NCBI RefSeq assembly: GCF_020034665.1
Contig: NZ_JAIQDI010000001.1
Location: 3,658,001-3,722,000 of the forward strand
Reading direction: 5' to 3'
From: Niabella beijingensis
Lineage (GTDB): Bacteria; Bacteroidota; Bacteroidia; Chitinophagales; Chitinophagaceae
DNA: 64,000 nt
The notes beneath the pieces are model-generated. The model did no database searches. It worked only from the letters and a program-made list of their open reading frames with translations, and was not told the origin of the DNA. Below, piece after piece: positions 44,514 through 54,013 of the stretch (its first letter is position 1; every line of letters begins with the position of its first letter). The position numbers were made by a program, and so were the translations under genes.

Positions 44514-44551
44514 TTTGGTATGTAAGTGGGAAAAAGTGTTATTTTGTGTTA
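44514..44551 (+). promoter_or_regulatory. mraZ promoter with MraZ-type phased repeats
   Basis: A TTTG at 44514 and TATTTTG at 44540 make a plausible promoter with one base missing in the -7 element. Over the same bases run three repeats GTGGG (44526), GTGTT (44536), GTGTT (44546), exactly 10 bp apart. This is the spacing of known MraZ operators: TGGGN motifs with 5-nt spacers in E. coli and AAAGTG[T/G]-like repeats in Mycoplasma. MraZ autoregulation is therefore likely. Confidence 0.6.
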
Positions 44552-44582
44552 GTTTAGTAAATATTTAAATAACTCCCGGTTT

Positions 44583-45032
44583 ATGACAGGTTTTCTCGGT
44601 GAATTCGAGGCAACAATAGATTCAAAAGGACGCTTCCTTTTGCCGGCTGGTTTCAGAAAGCAGCTGCAACCGGAGGATGCGGACCGTTTTGTCATCAACA
44701 GGGGTTTTGAAAAATGTTTAAGTCTTTACCCGCTTAGTTCCTGGAGTCCGTTGGCGGAAAAAATAAACGGACTGAATGATTTTGATCCGAAAGCGCGGGC
44801 CTTTAAGCGCTACTTTTTGAATGGAGCTACCCTTGTGGAACCTGATACGGCCGGAAGGCTGTTATTGCCGGCTAACCTGAAAGAGTATGCGGCACTGGAA
44901 AAGGACATTGTGTTGGTACCTGCCGGTAACCGGATGGAGATCTGGAATACCTCGAAATACAAAGAGTTCTTTGATTCATTTTCTCCCGAGTCGTTCAGCG
45001 ATCTGGCCAACCAGGTTATGGGCGGATTGTGA
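44583..45032 (+). CDS. mraZ: Division/cell wall cluster regulator MraZ
   Basis: A 149-residue protein with two AbrB-like SpoVT/MraZ folds. The conserved motif DSKGRFLLPAGFRKQL is found at about residues 12-27, and the second copy DTAGRLLLPANLKEYA at about 86-101. MraZ binds repeats in its own promoter and represses or modulates the dcw genes. It is the first gene of the 13-gene cluster. Three phased GTG(G/T) repeats lie 32-57 nt upstream of the ATG. The length is typical. Confidence 0.97.
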   Translation: MTGFLGEFEATIDSKGRFLLPAGFRKQLQPEDADRFVINRGFEKCLSLYPLSSWSPLAEKINGLNDFDPKARAFKRYFLNGATLVEPDTAGRLLLPANLKEYAALEKDIVLVPAGNRMEIWNTSKYKEFFDSFSPESFSDLANQVMGGL

Positions 45033-45077
45033 CCGGTGGCTGATACCGGAATGGACAGGTTTAAAAGTTGACAGGTC

Positions 45078-46034
45078 ATGGCAAAGAATAAACAAAAAGA
45101 AAAACTTGTTAGCACATCAACTTCACAGCCTGCGGACTATCACATCCCGGTACTCCTGCACGAGACCATAACGGCATTGAACATCGATCCCGGTGGGATC
45201 TATGTAGATGCCACCTTCGGCGGCGGCGGCCATGCTGCGGCCATCCTGAAGGCGCTGGGGGCAAACGGACGCCTGGTGGCATTTGACCAGGATGCAGACG
45301 CAGCGCGGAACATACCGGAGAACGATGACCGCGTATTATTTGTTCCGCAGAACTTCAGGCATCTGAAACGTTTTCTGCGGTTGCACGGGATCAGCCAGGT
45401 AGACGGAGTGCTGGCAGACCTGGGAGTAAGCAGCCACCAGTTCGATGAGGCAGAGCGGGGATTCAGCATACGGTTCAATGCGGCCATGGACATGCGGATG
45501 GATCAGCGGCAACCGGTGACCGCCTTTGATATTCTTCAAACGTACACCGAGCAGCAGTTGCATAAGTTGTTTGAACAATATGGGGAAGTGACAAATGCCA
45601 GAACGCTTGCACGGACCATCACAGAAGCAAGGGGCCGGGTATCGCTGAAAACCATCGATGCTTTTAAGAATGTATTGCGGCCGGTGGTAAAAGGCAACCC
45701 CAATAAATATTTCGCCCAGGTATTCCAGGCACTGCGTATCGAAGTGAATCAGGAGCTGGAAGCCCTTAAGGAATTGTTGGAGCAGGCGAAAGAAGTAGTG
45801 CGGCCGGGGGGGAGGATCGCCATCATTACCTTCCATTCTCTGGAAGACCGGTTGGTAAAACAGTTCTTCAGGGAAGGCAGTTTTGAGGAAAAAGAAGAGA
45901 ATCCCTTTGTACAGGAGTACAGGGAAAAAATTTTTAAGCTGATTACCCGCAAACCGGTAACAGCAGGGGATGCGGAACTAAAAATAAATACCAGATCACG
46001 AAGTGCCAAGTTGCGCGTGGCAGAACGGATCTGA
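45078..46034 (+). CDS. rsmH: 16S rRNA m4C1402 methyltransferase RsmH
   Basis: A 318-residue SAM-dependent methyltransferase that methylates N4 of C1402 in 16S rRNA. The SAM-binding loop is YVDATFGGGGHAAAIL at about residues 41-56, then ADLGVSSHQFD, PNKYFAQVFQALRIEVNQEL and IAIITFHSLEDRLVK, ending with SAKLRVAERI as in all family members. It is the second gene in the dcw order. The first ~25 residues are polar (KNKQKEKLVSTSTSQ) and probably not folded; a later start is not offered because no better ATG precedes the core. Confidence 0.97.
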   Translation: MAKNKQKEKLVSTSTSQPADYHIPVLLHETITALNIDPGGIYVDATFGGGGHAAAILKALGANGRLVAFDQDADAARNIPENDDRVLFVPQNFRHLKRFLRLHGISQVDGVLADLGVSSHQFDEAERGFSIRFNAAMDMRMDQRQPVTAFDILQTYTEQQLHKLFEQYGEVTNARTLARTITEARGRVSLKTIDAFKNVLRPVVKGNPNKYFAQVFQALRIEVNQELEALKELLEQAKEVVRPGGRIAIITFHSLEDRLVKQFFREGSFEEKEENPFVQEYREKIFKLITRKPVTAGDAELKINTRSRSAKLRVAERI

Positions 46035-46071
46035 ACCGGGAAACAATTCAGACTAATCAAAAACAGAAGCG

Positions 46072-46422
46072 GTGACGGATAAAAAAGGAAAGGAAGCAAG
46101 ATGGAACTGGAAAAAGCTGCTCAACTACCAGTCGATCGTACGACAGGTACCCTTCCTGTTTTACATGGCTTTCCTGGCGATCGTATATATCTATAACGGA
46201 CATATGGCCGATAAAACTGTGCGCAGGATAAATGCCACAGCAAAAGACGTAAAAGAGCTGCAATGGGAATATAAGAGCCTGAAAAGCGAAGTGATGTTCC
46301 GCAGCAAACCGAGCGAACTGACAAAAGCATTACAGCCGCTGGGTTTGAACGAATTGCAGGAATCGCCGTATGTACTGAAGGATTCACTGGAAGAATATAT
46401 GCAAACCGCACATAAATATTAA
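46072..46422 (+). CDS. ftsL: FtsL-like division protein
   Basis: A 116-residue bitopic membrane protein, starting with GTG at 46072. Basic N-terminus, a single membrane helix (about residues 24-44: VRQVPFLFYMAFLAIVYIYNGHMA), then a leucine-zipper-type coiled coil (RRINATAKDVKELQWEYKSLKSEVMF) in the periplasm. Position between rsmH and ftsI and topology identify it as FtsL, although sequence conservation of FtsL is always low. It should form the FtsL-FtsQ(-FtsB) complex and activate FtsWI. Confidence 0.85.
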   Translation: MTDKKGKEARWNWKKLLNYQSIVRQVPFLFYMAFLAIVYIYNGHMADKTVRRINATAKDVKELQWEYKSLKSEVMFRSKPSELTKALQPLGLNELQESPYVLKDSLEEYMQTAHKY

Positions 46423-46428
46423 GAGGCA

Positions 46429-48561
46429 TTGGAAATTAAGAAAGACATATTGTGGAGGGTGTATCTCTGTTTTATCGGGATCGTGCTGCTTTGCCTGTTT
46501 GTACTGGGTAAGGCCACCGTTATCCAGCGTATACAGGGCGAGCACTGGAGAGGTATGGGCGACAGCATGCACCAGAAGATCGTTGAGATCAATGCCGACA
46601 GGGGCACGATCTTCAGCGAAGACGGCCAGATGCTCAGCACATCGCTGCCTCAGTTTGATGTGTATATGGACTTTATGGCCGAGGGCCTGCGGCTGAAGGA
46701 CGGAAAGGTATATAAGGAGAACATCGACTCCTTCGCAGTGGCCATGGCCGACTATTTTAAAGATAAAACGGCAAAGCAATACCGGAAAGAGTTTGATGAG
46801 GCCTATAAAAAAGGCAGCCGTTACTATGCATTAAAAAAGAAACTATCGTTTGAAGATTTTAAAGCGCTGCGCAGCTTTCCCCTGATCCGCCTGGGTAAAA
46901 ACAAAAGCGGTATCGTGGTGGAAGAAACCAGCAAGCGCATTGCTCCTTTCGGACTGCTGGCAAACCGTACCATCGGGCTCAGCAGGGAATATGTGAACAG
47001 TGACGGCAAAATCAAGAAAATGAATGTGGGCCTGGAGATGAGCTATGACAGTCTGCTCAATGGTCAGAATGGCCAGCGGGTGGTGCGTTATATTTCAGGT
47101 GGTGCCGTTCCGGTGGAAGGATTCCAGGTAGAGCCGGAGAACGGCAAGGATATTTATACCACACTGGATGTGAATATGCAGGACATTACGGAAACGGCAT
47201 TGCTGCGCATGATGCTGCAAAGCCGTGCCCAGTACGGTACCGCCATAGTTATGGAAACAAAGACCGGCAAGATAAAAGCGATCGCCAACCTCGGCCGTAA
47301 CCCAAGAGACACCACTTACTGGGAAAATGATAACTATGCACTCCGCGTAACGGAGCCGGGTTCCACCATAAAAATGGTAACCCTTCTGGCTGCCCTGGAC
47401 AAGGGAACTTCAAAACCCAACGACCTGATAGAGGTGGGAACGGCAGGGCGGCTGCAGGTAGGACCCCGTATGGTCACGGATGCCGAACGTTCCCCCAAGT
47501 CGGTACTTACCATCGAAGAATGTGTGGCACACAGTTCCAATGTGGGATTGGCTAAAATAGCGCTGAAAGCTTTTGGCAGCAACCCTTCTGAATTTGGTAC
47601 CTATCTGAAAAAATACCATATGGACAGCCGGTCGCCCGTCGACCTGGCGCATGTGCCCCGGCCGCGTATGGCACCGCTGGCGAAGGATCATGGTGGATTG
47701 ATGAATATGCTGACCATGAGTTTTGGCTATGCCTTACAGGTAAGCCCGCTGCAGACCCTGACCTTATATAATGCCGTGGCAAACGACGGTAAAATGATGC
47801 GGCCTTACCTCGTAAGCAGCATCCGCAACCAGGGAGTGGTAGTGAAAGATGTTCAGCCGCAGGTGATGGAGGAAGCGATCGCCAAACCATCTACCTTGAA
47901 AGCCGCAAAAGAAAGCCTTGAAATGGCCATTACAGAAGGTACCGGAAGAGTGGCCTTTAAAGATATGCCTTTCAAAGTTGCCGGAAAGACCGGCACGGCG
48001 CATGTGGCCGACGGGGAAACCAAATATGGTAACAATGTATACCAGGCGTCGTTTGTCGGTTATTTTCCTGCAGAGCAGCCTCAGTACACCTGTATCGTGG
48101 TGGTAAGAACCAGTCCGGGTGCCGCCTTACACTATGGCGGACAGATCGGTGCGCCGGTATTCCGCGAGATCGCTACCAAGATCTACAGCATGTATGTGGA
48201 CCGTAAAACGCCCAAGGGGTATGAAGGATCAAAAGACAGTTCCAACTATTTCTATGCAGGCAGCGCCGGTGCAATAAAAAATGTACTGGAGATGCTGCAC
48301 ATTCCGTTTGTGGATTCCCTGCAGCAGGGCAACTGGGCCACTATGTATGCCAACCGGCAGAAACCGGTGGTTACGGGAAACACGGTCCGCAATAGTGTAA
48401 TGCCTAATGTAAAAGGAATGGGGCTCCGGAACGCAATCAGTTTACTGGAGCAGATGGGATTGCGGGTAAAAGTACAGGGCAGTGGTAAGGTACAGGGGCA
48501 GTCCATCGCGCCGGGTGCTTCTTTTGCAAAAGGACAGGCAGTGACATTAAATCTGGCATAA
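46429..48561 (+). CDS. ftsI: Penicillin-binding protein FtsI (class B transpeptidase) with PASTA domain
   Basis: The 710-residue septal transpeptidase. It starts with TTG at 46429, six bases after ftsL. One membrane helix (about 8-30) anchors it. The dimerisation domain precedes the transpeptidase, with S312-T-I-K315 (active serine), S369-S-N371 and K520-T-G-T523. A single PASTA domain (about residues 645-710: MPNVKGMGLRNAISLLEQMGLRVKV) ends the protein. It crosslinks septal peptidoglycan with FtsW. The PASTA domain is common in this phylum and absent from E. coli FtsI. Confidence 0.96.
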   Translation: MEIKKDILWRVYLCFIGIVLLCLFVLGKATVIQRIQGEHWRGMGDSMHQKIVEINADRGTIFSEDGQMLSTSLPQFDVYMDFMAEGLRLKDGKVYKENIDSFAVAMADYFKDKTAKQYRKEFDEAYKKGSRYYALKKKLSFEDFKALRSFPLIRLGKNKSGIVVEETSKRIAPFGLLANRTIGLSREYVNSDGKIKKMNVGLEMSYDSLLNGQNGQRVVRYISGGAVPVEGFQVEPENGKDIYTTLDVNMQDITETALLRMMLQSRAQYGTAIVMETKTGKIKAIANLGRNPRDTTYWENDNYALRVTEPGSTIKMVTLLAALDKGTSKPNDLIEVGTAGRLQVGPRMVTDAERSPKSVLTIEECVAHSSNVGLAKIALKAFGSNPSEFGTYLKKYHMDSRSPVDLAHVPRPRMAPLAKDHGGLMNMLTMSFGYALQVSPLQTLTLYNAVANDGKMMRPYLVSSIRNQGVVVKDVQPQVMEEAIAKPSTLKAAKESLEMAITEGTGRVAFKDMPFKVAGKTGTAHVADGETKYGNNVYQASFVGYFPAEQPQYTCIVVVRTSPGAALHYGGQIGAPVFREIATKIYSMYVDRKTPKGYEGSKDSSNYFYAGSAGAIKNVLEMLHIPFVDSLQQGNWATMYANRQKPVVTGNTVRNSVMPNVKGMGLRNAISLLEQMGLRVKVQGSGKVQGQSIAPGASFAKGQAVTLNLA

Positions 48562-48570
48562 ATCATTTGA

Positions 48571-50031
48571 GTGCAGTTACAGGAGCTATTATATAAAACC
48601 AAATTACAATCGGTAGAGGGAACCACCGCAACTGAGATCAGCGCGGTGACCATTGATTCCCGTAACGTAAAGCCCGGAAGTGTATTTGTAGCGGTGAAGG
48701 GAGGAATGGACGGACACCAGTTCATTGACAATGCGGTTCAGAACGGAGCAGCGGCAATCGTTTGCGAAACGCTTCCGGAAACAAGGGCAGCACAGGTTAC
48801 CTATGTGCAGGTGGCCGACAGTGCCGCCGCCGCCGGCATCATAGCACATCATTTTTACGGGCAGCCTTCCACACAGCTGAAGCTGGTGGGTGTTACCGGT
48901 ACCAATGGAAAAACGACCATTGCCACACTGCTGTACAAATTATTCAGCAGCCTTGGGTTCACCTGCGGACTGATCAGTACGGTTCAAAACCATATCGGTG
49001 CCGAAAAACTGGAAGCTACGCATACAACGCCGGATGCAGTCAGCCTAAACAGCCTGCTGGCGCAAATGGTGGCCGGAGGGTGTCAGTATGCTTTTATGGA
49101 AGTAAGTTCGCATGCCATCCATCAGCACCGGATCGAAGGCCTGGAATTTGCAGGGGGGATCTTCAGTAATATTACGCATGATCATCTCGACTATCATAAA
49201 ACCTTTGATGAATACATCCGGGTAAAAAAAACATTTTTTGATCAGCTGCCAAAAGAAGCTTTTGCGCTTACAAATGTAGATGATAAACGGGGTGTGGTAA
49301 TGGTGCAGAACACCAGAGCGGCCATTAAAACCTACAGCCTCAGGACCACCAGCGATTTTAAAGGAAAGATACTGGACAACAGTATCATGGGATTGCACAT
49401 GATGGTGGACGAGCAGGAAGTGCATTTCCGCCTGATCGGTGAATTCAATGCCTACAACCTGCTGGCAGTATACGGCGCGGCGGTAAGTCTCGGTCAGGAG
49501 AAGGTAGCAGTGCTGCAAACATTAAGCGTATTGAACGGCGCCGCCGGACGGTTTGATTATATCGTGTCCCCAAAATCAAATATCATCGGTATCGTGGATT
49601 ATGCACATACACCGGATGCGTTGTTGAATGTACTGGCCACCATTAAAAAACTACGGAAAGGATTTGAACAGGTGATCACGGTTGTGGGATGCGGAGGCGA
49701 CCGGGATAAAACAAAAAGACCCGTAATGGCAGAAGTGGCGTGCGAGTACAGTGATAAGGTCATTTTTACCAGTGATAATCCAAGGAGTGAAGATCCGCTG
49801 GTGATCATAAAAGATATGGAAGCGGGTGTGCCCGCAGGCAGCCGCAGAAAATGTATCTCCATTGCAGACAGAAAGGAAGCCATAAAGACGGCGATCAGTC
49901 TGGCTGATGAATCAGACATCATACTTATAGCCGGTAAAGGACATGAAACCTATCAGGAGATAAAGGGCGTCCGGAATCATTTTGACGACAGGGAAACCGT
50001 AAGCGAATTATTTGGATTGTTAGAAAAGTAA
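48571..50031 (+). CDS. murE: UDP-MurNAc-tripeptide synthetase MurE
   Basis: The 486-residue ligase that adds the third amino acid to UDP-MurNAc-L-Ala-D-Glu. GTG start at 48571. The ATP-binding loop is [19 protein letters not shown], and the residue-specificity motif is SDNPRSEDP at about residue 410, the DNPR form that indicates meso-diaminopimelate. The C-terminal part has [12 protein letters not shown]. It is the fifth gene in the cluster and no murF follows, unlike in many other bacteria. Confidence 0.97.
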   Translation: MQLQELLYKTKLQSVEGTTATEISAVTIDSRNVKPGSVFVAVKGGMDGHQFIDNAVQNGAAAIVCETLPETRAAQVTYVQVADSAAAAGIIAHHFYGQPSTQLKLVGVTGTNGKTTIATLLYKLFSSLGFTCGLISTVQNHIGAEKLEATHTTPDAVSLNSLLAQMVAGGCQYAFMEVSSHAIHQHRIEGLEFAGGIFSNITHDHLDYHKTFDEYIRVKKTFFDQLPKEAFALTNVDDKRGVVMVQNTRAAIKTYSLRTTSDFKGKILDNSIMGLHMMVDEQEVHFRLIGEFNAYNLLAVYGAAVSLGQEKVAVLQTLSVLNGAAGRFDYIVSPKSNIIGIVDYAHTPDALLNVLATIKKLRKGFEQVITVVGCGGDRDKTKRPVMAEVACEYSDKVIFTSDNPRSEDPLVIIKDMEAGVPAGSRRKCISIADRKEAIKTAISLADESDIILIAGKGHETYQEIKGVRNHFDDRETVSELFGLLEK

Positions 50032-50045
50032 AAGAAGCAAGACGT

Positions 50046-51326
50046 ATGTTGTATCATTTATTTGAGTGGTTTAAGCAGAACGGCATCAATTTTCCCGGCC
50101 GGAACCTTATGGAATTTATCACGTTCCGGGTAATGATGGCGGTACTGCTGGCGCTTACCATCACTTTGATATTTGGTAAACGGCTGATCAATATCCTGCG
50201 GAATAAGCTGGTGGGCGAATCCGTTCGGGATCTGGGGCTGGCTGGCGAACAGGCAAAAAAAGGAACGCCCACCATGGGAGGGATCATTATTATCCTGGGT
50301 ATACTGGTTCCCACACTGCTCTTTGCACGATTGAACACGGTATATATCCTGCTGATGTTGTTTGCTACTATCTGGCTGGGGGCTATCGGTTTCCTGGATG
50401 ATTATCTGAAGCTGCGGGCCAAACGTATCGCCCGTGAAAAAGGGGAGGCGTACAAAAAACAGGATAAGGACGGGCTGGCGGGCTGGTTCAAGATTTTTGG
50501 CCAGGTGGTTCTGGGTATCACTGTAGGATCTGTGCTGTATTTTAACAGCAATGTAAAGATCTGGAGGGAGTATATCGGCAACGCTCCGGGCGTAGCTGAA
50601 ACCGAGGTGATTACCAAAACGGTAAACAACCGCACCAAACATTTTGTAGCCACAAAGGCGCCGATTACGACCATCCCGTTTGTTAAGAATCATGAATTCA
50701 ATTATGCCAAGCTGCTTCCGGAAGCACTGGAGCAGTATGCATGGGTATTGTATATCCTGATCGTGGTCTTTATCATCACAGCGGTTTCCAATGGTGCCAA
50801 TATTACCGACGGTCTGGACGGACTGGCCACGGGCACCTCGGCGCTCATCGGTGTTATGCTGGGGATCTTTGCCTATGCCAGCGGTAATTTCAATTTTGCG
50901 GATTACCTCAATATCATGTACATCCCCAATCTGGGCGAGCTGTCTATTTTTCTGGCCGCCATGATCGGAGCCTGCGTCGGGTTTCTCTGGTACAATTCCT
51001 ATCCGGCCCAGGTGTTTATGGGTGATACGGGAAGTCTGACGCTCGGCGGTATCATCGCATCCGTGGCCATTATCGTTCATAAGGAGCTACTGATACCGAT
51101 ATTCTGCGGCGTGTTCCTCGTGGAAGTGCTGAGTGTATCGCTGCAGGTGACGTATTTTAAGTATACGAAGAAAAAATACGGAGAGGGCCGGCGGATCTTC
51201 CTGATGAGCCCGCTGCACCATCATTATCAAAAGCTGGGTTACCACGAAGCAAAGATCGTGACGCGGTTCTGGATCGTGCAGATATTGCTGGTAGTGGTGT
51301 GTATCGTAACCTTAAAACTGAGATAG
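50046..51326 (+). CDS. mraY: Phospho-MurNAc-pentapeptide transferase MraY
   Basis: A 426-residue inner-membrane enzyme that moves phospho-MurNAc-pentapeptide to undecaprenyl phosphate, giving lipid I. Motifs: [28 protein letters not shown] with the Asp pair, [20 protein letters not shown] and [18 protein letters not shown]. It is longer than E. coli MraY (360) because of a periplasmic insertion at about residues 175-220 ([20 protein letters not shown] and beyond), which is common in Bacteroidota. About ten membrane helices. Confidence 0.97.
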   Translation: MLYHLFEWFKQNGINFPGRNLMEFITFRVMMAVLLALTITLIFGKRLINILRNKLVGESVRDLGLAGEQAKKGTPTMGGIIIILGILVPTLLFARLNTVYILLMLFATIWLGAIGFLDDYLKLRAKRIAREKGEAYKKQDKDGLAGWFKIFGQVVLGITVGSVLYFNSNVKIWREYIGNAPGVAETEVITKTVNNRTKHFVATKAPITTIPFVKNHEFNYAKLLPEALEQYAWVLYILIVVFIITAVSNGANITDGLDGLATGTSALIGVMLGIFAYASGNFNFADYLNIMYIPNLGELSIFLAAMIGACVGFLWYNSYPAQVFMGDTGSLTLGGIIASVAIIVHKELLIPIFCGVFLVEVLSVSLQVTYFKYTKKKYGEGRRIFLMSPLHHHYQKLGYHEAKIVTRFWIVQILLVVVCIVTLKLR

Positions 51327-51329
51327 ACA

Positions 51330-52667
51330 GTGGGAAAGCGGCTGGTCATATTGGGAGGAGGTGAAAGTGGTGTAGGGGCGGCCCTGCTGGCAAAACAAAA
51401 AGGGTATACCGTTTTTTTATCAGACGGCGGTTCTTTGAAAGAAATATATCGTAGCGAACTGCGGCAGGCAGGTATCGGGTGGGAAGAAGATGGCCACACG
51501 GAAGAAAAGATCCTGGATGCGGAAGAAGTGGTAAAAAGCCCGGGGATCCCTGAAAAAAATGAGCTGGTGCGCAAGATCCGGCTAAAGGGCATCCCGGTGA
51601 TCAGTGAAATCGAGCTGGCCTATCGTTTTGCAGGCAGCAGCCGGATCATCGCTATAACCGGCAGCAACGGGAAGACCACTACTACATCGCTCATCCATCA
51701 TATCTGCAAGGTTGGCGGACTGGATGCGGCGCTGGTAGGCAATATCGGTGAATCCTTTGCAAAGCAGGTGGCCCTGGATCCCAAACCCGTATACGTGGTA
51801 GAGGTAAGCAGCTTCCAGCTGGATGATATCGAGGAGTTCCGGCCTTATATATCGGTGCTGACCAATATCACAGAGGATCACCTGGATCGCTACGAATACA
51901 AATTCGATAATTATATAAAGAGTAAGTTCCGCATTGTAAAGAATCAGCAGGCTACCGATTATTTTATATACAATGCAGATGACCCGGTAACAAAGGAATC
52001 AATAGATAAATTTAATATTCAATCAATTCAACTACCGATTAGCATGGAAAGAGAAAATAAAACGGCTTTTATCAAGGATGGCGATATGTACGTAAGAACG
52101 GGTGAAGATTTCATGAACATGAGTATTTATGACTTTACACTAAAAGGTAAACACAATCAGTACAACACTATGGCAGCATGCGTTACAGCCGCAACAATGG
52201 ACATCCGGAAGGAAAAGATCCGCGAAGCGGTTCAGACATTTCAGAACCTGGAGCACCGTATGGAGCACGTAGCTACCATCAGGGGAGTTGAATTTATTAA
52301 CGACAGCAAGGCCACTAATGTTAATTCAACCTGGTACGCGCTGGAAAGTATGACAAAGCCCACCGTGCTGATCCTTGGGGGCGTAGACAAAGGCAATGAT
52401 TATTCACTGATGGAGGAACTGGTGGCCGAAAAAGTAAAGGCGATCATCTGTCTGGGTGTCGACAATACGAAGATCCATGCGGCATTTAAAGACAGTGTAT
52501 CTGTCATTATTGATACGGCCAGCGCGGCTGAAGCCGTGGGTGCGGCTTTTGCACATGCGGAAAAAGGAGATGTGGTTTTGTTAAGCCCGGCCTGTGCCAG
52601 CTTCGACCTGTTTAAAAATTATGAAGACCGCGGTACGCAATTCAAGCGTGCGGTGATCGAACTATAA
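51330..52667 (+). CDS. murD: UDP-MurNAc-L-Ala D-Glu ligase MurD
   Basis: A 445-residue cytoplasmic ligase adding D-Glu to UDP-MurNAc-L-Ala. GTG start at 51330, three bases after the mraY stop. The N-terminal VILGGGESGVGAALLAKQKG is a Rossmann-like binding site, the ATP loop is AITGSNGKTTTTSLIHHI, and the later VLTNITEDHLDRYEYKFDNYIKSK, NDSKATNVNSTWYALE and LSPACASFDLFKNYEDRGTQFK are typical of MurD. It is seventh in the cluster and is 14 nt from ftsW. Confidence 0.97.
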   Translation: MGKRLVILGGGESGVGAALLAKQKGYTVFLSDGGSLKEIYRSELRQAGIGWEEDGHTEEKILDAEEVVKSPGIPEKNELVRKIRLKGIPVISEIELAYRFAGSSRIIAITGSNGKTTTTSLIHHICKVGGLDAALVGNIGESFAKQVALDPKPVYVVEVSSFQLDDIEEFRPYISVLTNITEDHLDRYEYKFDNYIKSKFRIVKNQQATDYFIYNADDPVTKESIDKFNIQSIQLPISMERENKTAFIKDGDMYVRTGEDFMNMSIYDFTLKGKHNQYNTMAACVTAATMDIRKEKIREAVQTFQNLEHRMEHVATIRGVEFINDSKATNVNSTWYALESMTKPTVLILGGVDKGNDYSLMEELVAEKVKAIICLGVDNTKIHAAFKDSVSVIIDTASAAEAVGAAFAHAEKGDVVLLSPACASFDLFKNYEDRGTQFKRAVIEL

Positions 52668-52681
52668 AAGCGGATTTAAAA

Positions 52682-54013
52682 ATGGCAGCAACAGCGGAAA
52701 TAGGAACGGAGGAAAAAGTGGTGCGTACCAGGAGCTGGAAAGGCGGACTGGACCAGCATGCCCGGGGGGATAAGGTGATCTGGGCATTAGTGGTTTTCCT
52801 GACGCTGGTTTCATTGCTGGCAGTTTACAGTGCCACCGGCTCTTTGGCGTATAAGAAATACAAAGGAAATACCGAGGTATATCTGTTCAAGCAGGTGGTG
52901 TTTATCCTGCTGGGTTTTGCCATTGTTTATTTTGCGCACCGGGTCAATTATACCATTTACTCCAAAGTGGCGCGGATTCTTTTTGTACTAAGTATCCCGC
53001 TATTGGCCTATACGCTGTTCTTTGGGGTAAAGATGAATGAAGGCAGCCGCTGGATAAAGGTGCCGCTGATCAATATGACCATGCAAACCTCGGATCTGGC
53101 AAAGCTGGCGTTGTTCATGTACCTGGCACGTTTGCTGAGCCGCAAACAGCAGGTGATCAAAAACTTTAAAAAAGGATTCCTGCCGGTCATCCTGCCCATC
53201 GGCATCACCTGTCTGCTGATCGCCCCGGCCAACCTGTCTACGGCCCTGCTGCTCGGTGCCAGTTGCATGATGTTATTATTCATCGGCAGGGTAAGCGTAA
53301 AGCACCTGTTGCTGGTGGCGAGTCTCGCGCTTATTCCCATTATCATGCTGATCATGGCAGCAATGGTACGGCATAAAAGCGGTAAGGATATTGATACAAC
53401 GGAAACCACACAGGCAGTGAAGAAAGCCACCGGCGGACTGACCACAAGGGTGGATACCTGGATCGGACGTGTGGAGAATTTTATATACGGAGGTAAAGAA
53501 GCGGATAATGATGAGATGTACCAGGTGAACCAGGCCAAGATCGCCATTTCAAAAGGCGGTTTCCTGGGTGTGGGGCCTGGCAACAGTACCACAAGAGATT
53601 ACCTGCCCCAGGCGTATAACGATTTTATTTTCGCGATCATTATCGAGGAATACGGATTGCTGGGAGGAGCTTTTATCCTCTTTATATACATCGTATTCCT
53701 GTACCGGTGTATCCGGATCTTTAAAAGGTGCCCCTTTGCCTTCGGTGCCTTTCTGGCGCTGGGACTGAGCTTTACACTGGCCATCCAGGCGGTGGCCAAT
53801 ATGGCGGTAACGGTGAACCTTTTTCCGGTAACAGGGGTAACGCTGCCCCTGGTGAGTATGGGGGGATCCAGTTTCCTGTTCACCTGCCTGGCGATCGGTA
53901 TCATTTTGAGCGTATCCCGTAACGTGGAGAATATTGAACGGCCACAACCCATAGCTGAAGCGGCTGCGGAAGAAGTGGTGGAAGTAGAAATAGCGGAAAA
54001 AACAGATGAGTAA
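52682..54013 (+). CDS. ftsW: Peptidoglycan glycosyltransferase FtsW
   Basis: A 443-residue SEDS-family polymerase with about ten membrane helices. The N-terminus is an extended polar tail (about 30 residues) before the first helix. Conserved parts: GSRWIKVPLINMTMQTSDLAKLALFMYLA, INPxx-like AKIAISKGGFLGVGPGNSTTRDYLPQAYNDFIFAIIIEEYGLLG with the catalytic Asp and Glu, and TGVTLPLVSMGGSSFLF. A long loop lies at residues about 225-275. The C-terminal tail is acidic (EEVVEVEIAEKTDE). Its stop overlaps the murG start by 8 nt. Confidence 0.96.
   Translation: MAATAEIGTEEKVVRTRSWKGGLDQHARGDKVIWALVVFLTLVSLLAVYSATGSLAYKKYKGNTEVYLFKQVVFILLGFAIVYFAHRVNYTIYSKVARILFVLSIPLLAYTLFFGVKMNEGSRWIKVPLINMTMQTSDLAKLALFMYLARLLSRKQQVIKNFKKGFLPVILPIGITCLLIAPANLSTALLLGASCMMLLFIGRVSVKHLLLVASLALIPIIMLIMAAMVRHKSGKDIDTTETTQAVKKATGGLTTRVDTWIGRVENFIYGGKEADNDEMYQVNQAKIAISKGGFLGVGPGNSTTRDYLPQAYNDFIFAIIIEEYGLLGGAFILFIYIVFLYRCIRIFKRCPFAFGAFLALGLSFTLAIQAVANMAVTVNLFPVTGVTLPLVSMGGSSFLFTCLAIGIILSVSRNVENIERPQPIAEAAAEEVVEVEIAEKTDE

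Noticed and set aside
50058..51080. 340-codon minus-strand frame inside mraY
   Set aside because: Antisense shadow of a strongly conserved gene, rich in His/Gln/Asp, without a domain.
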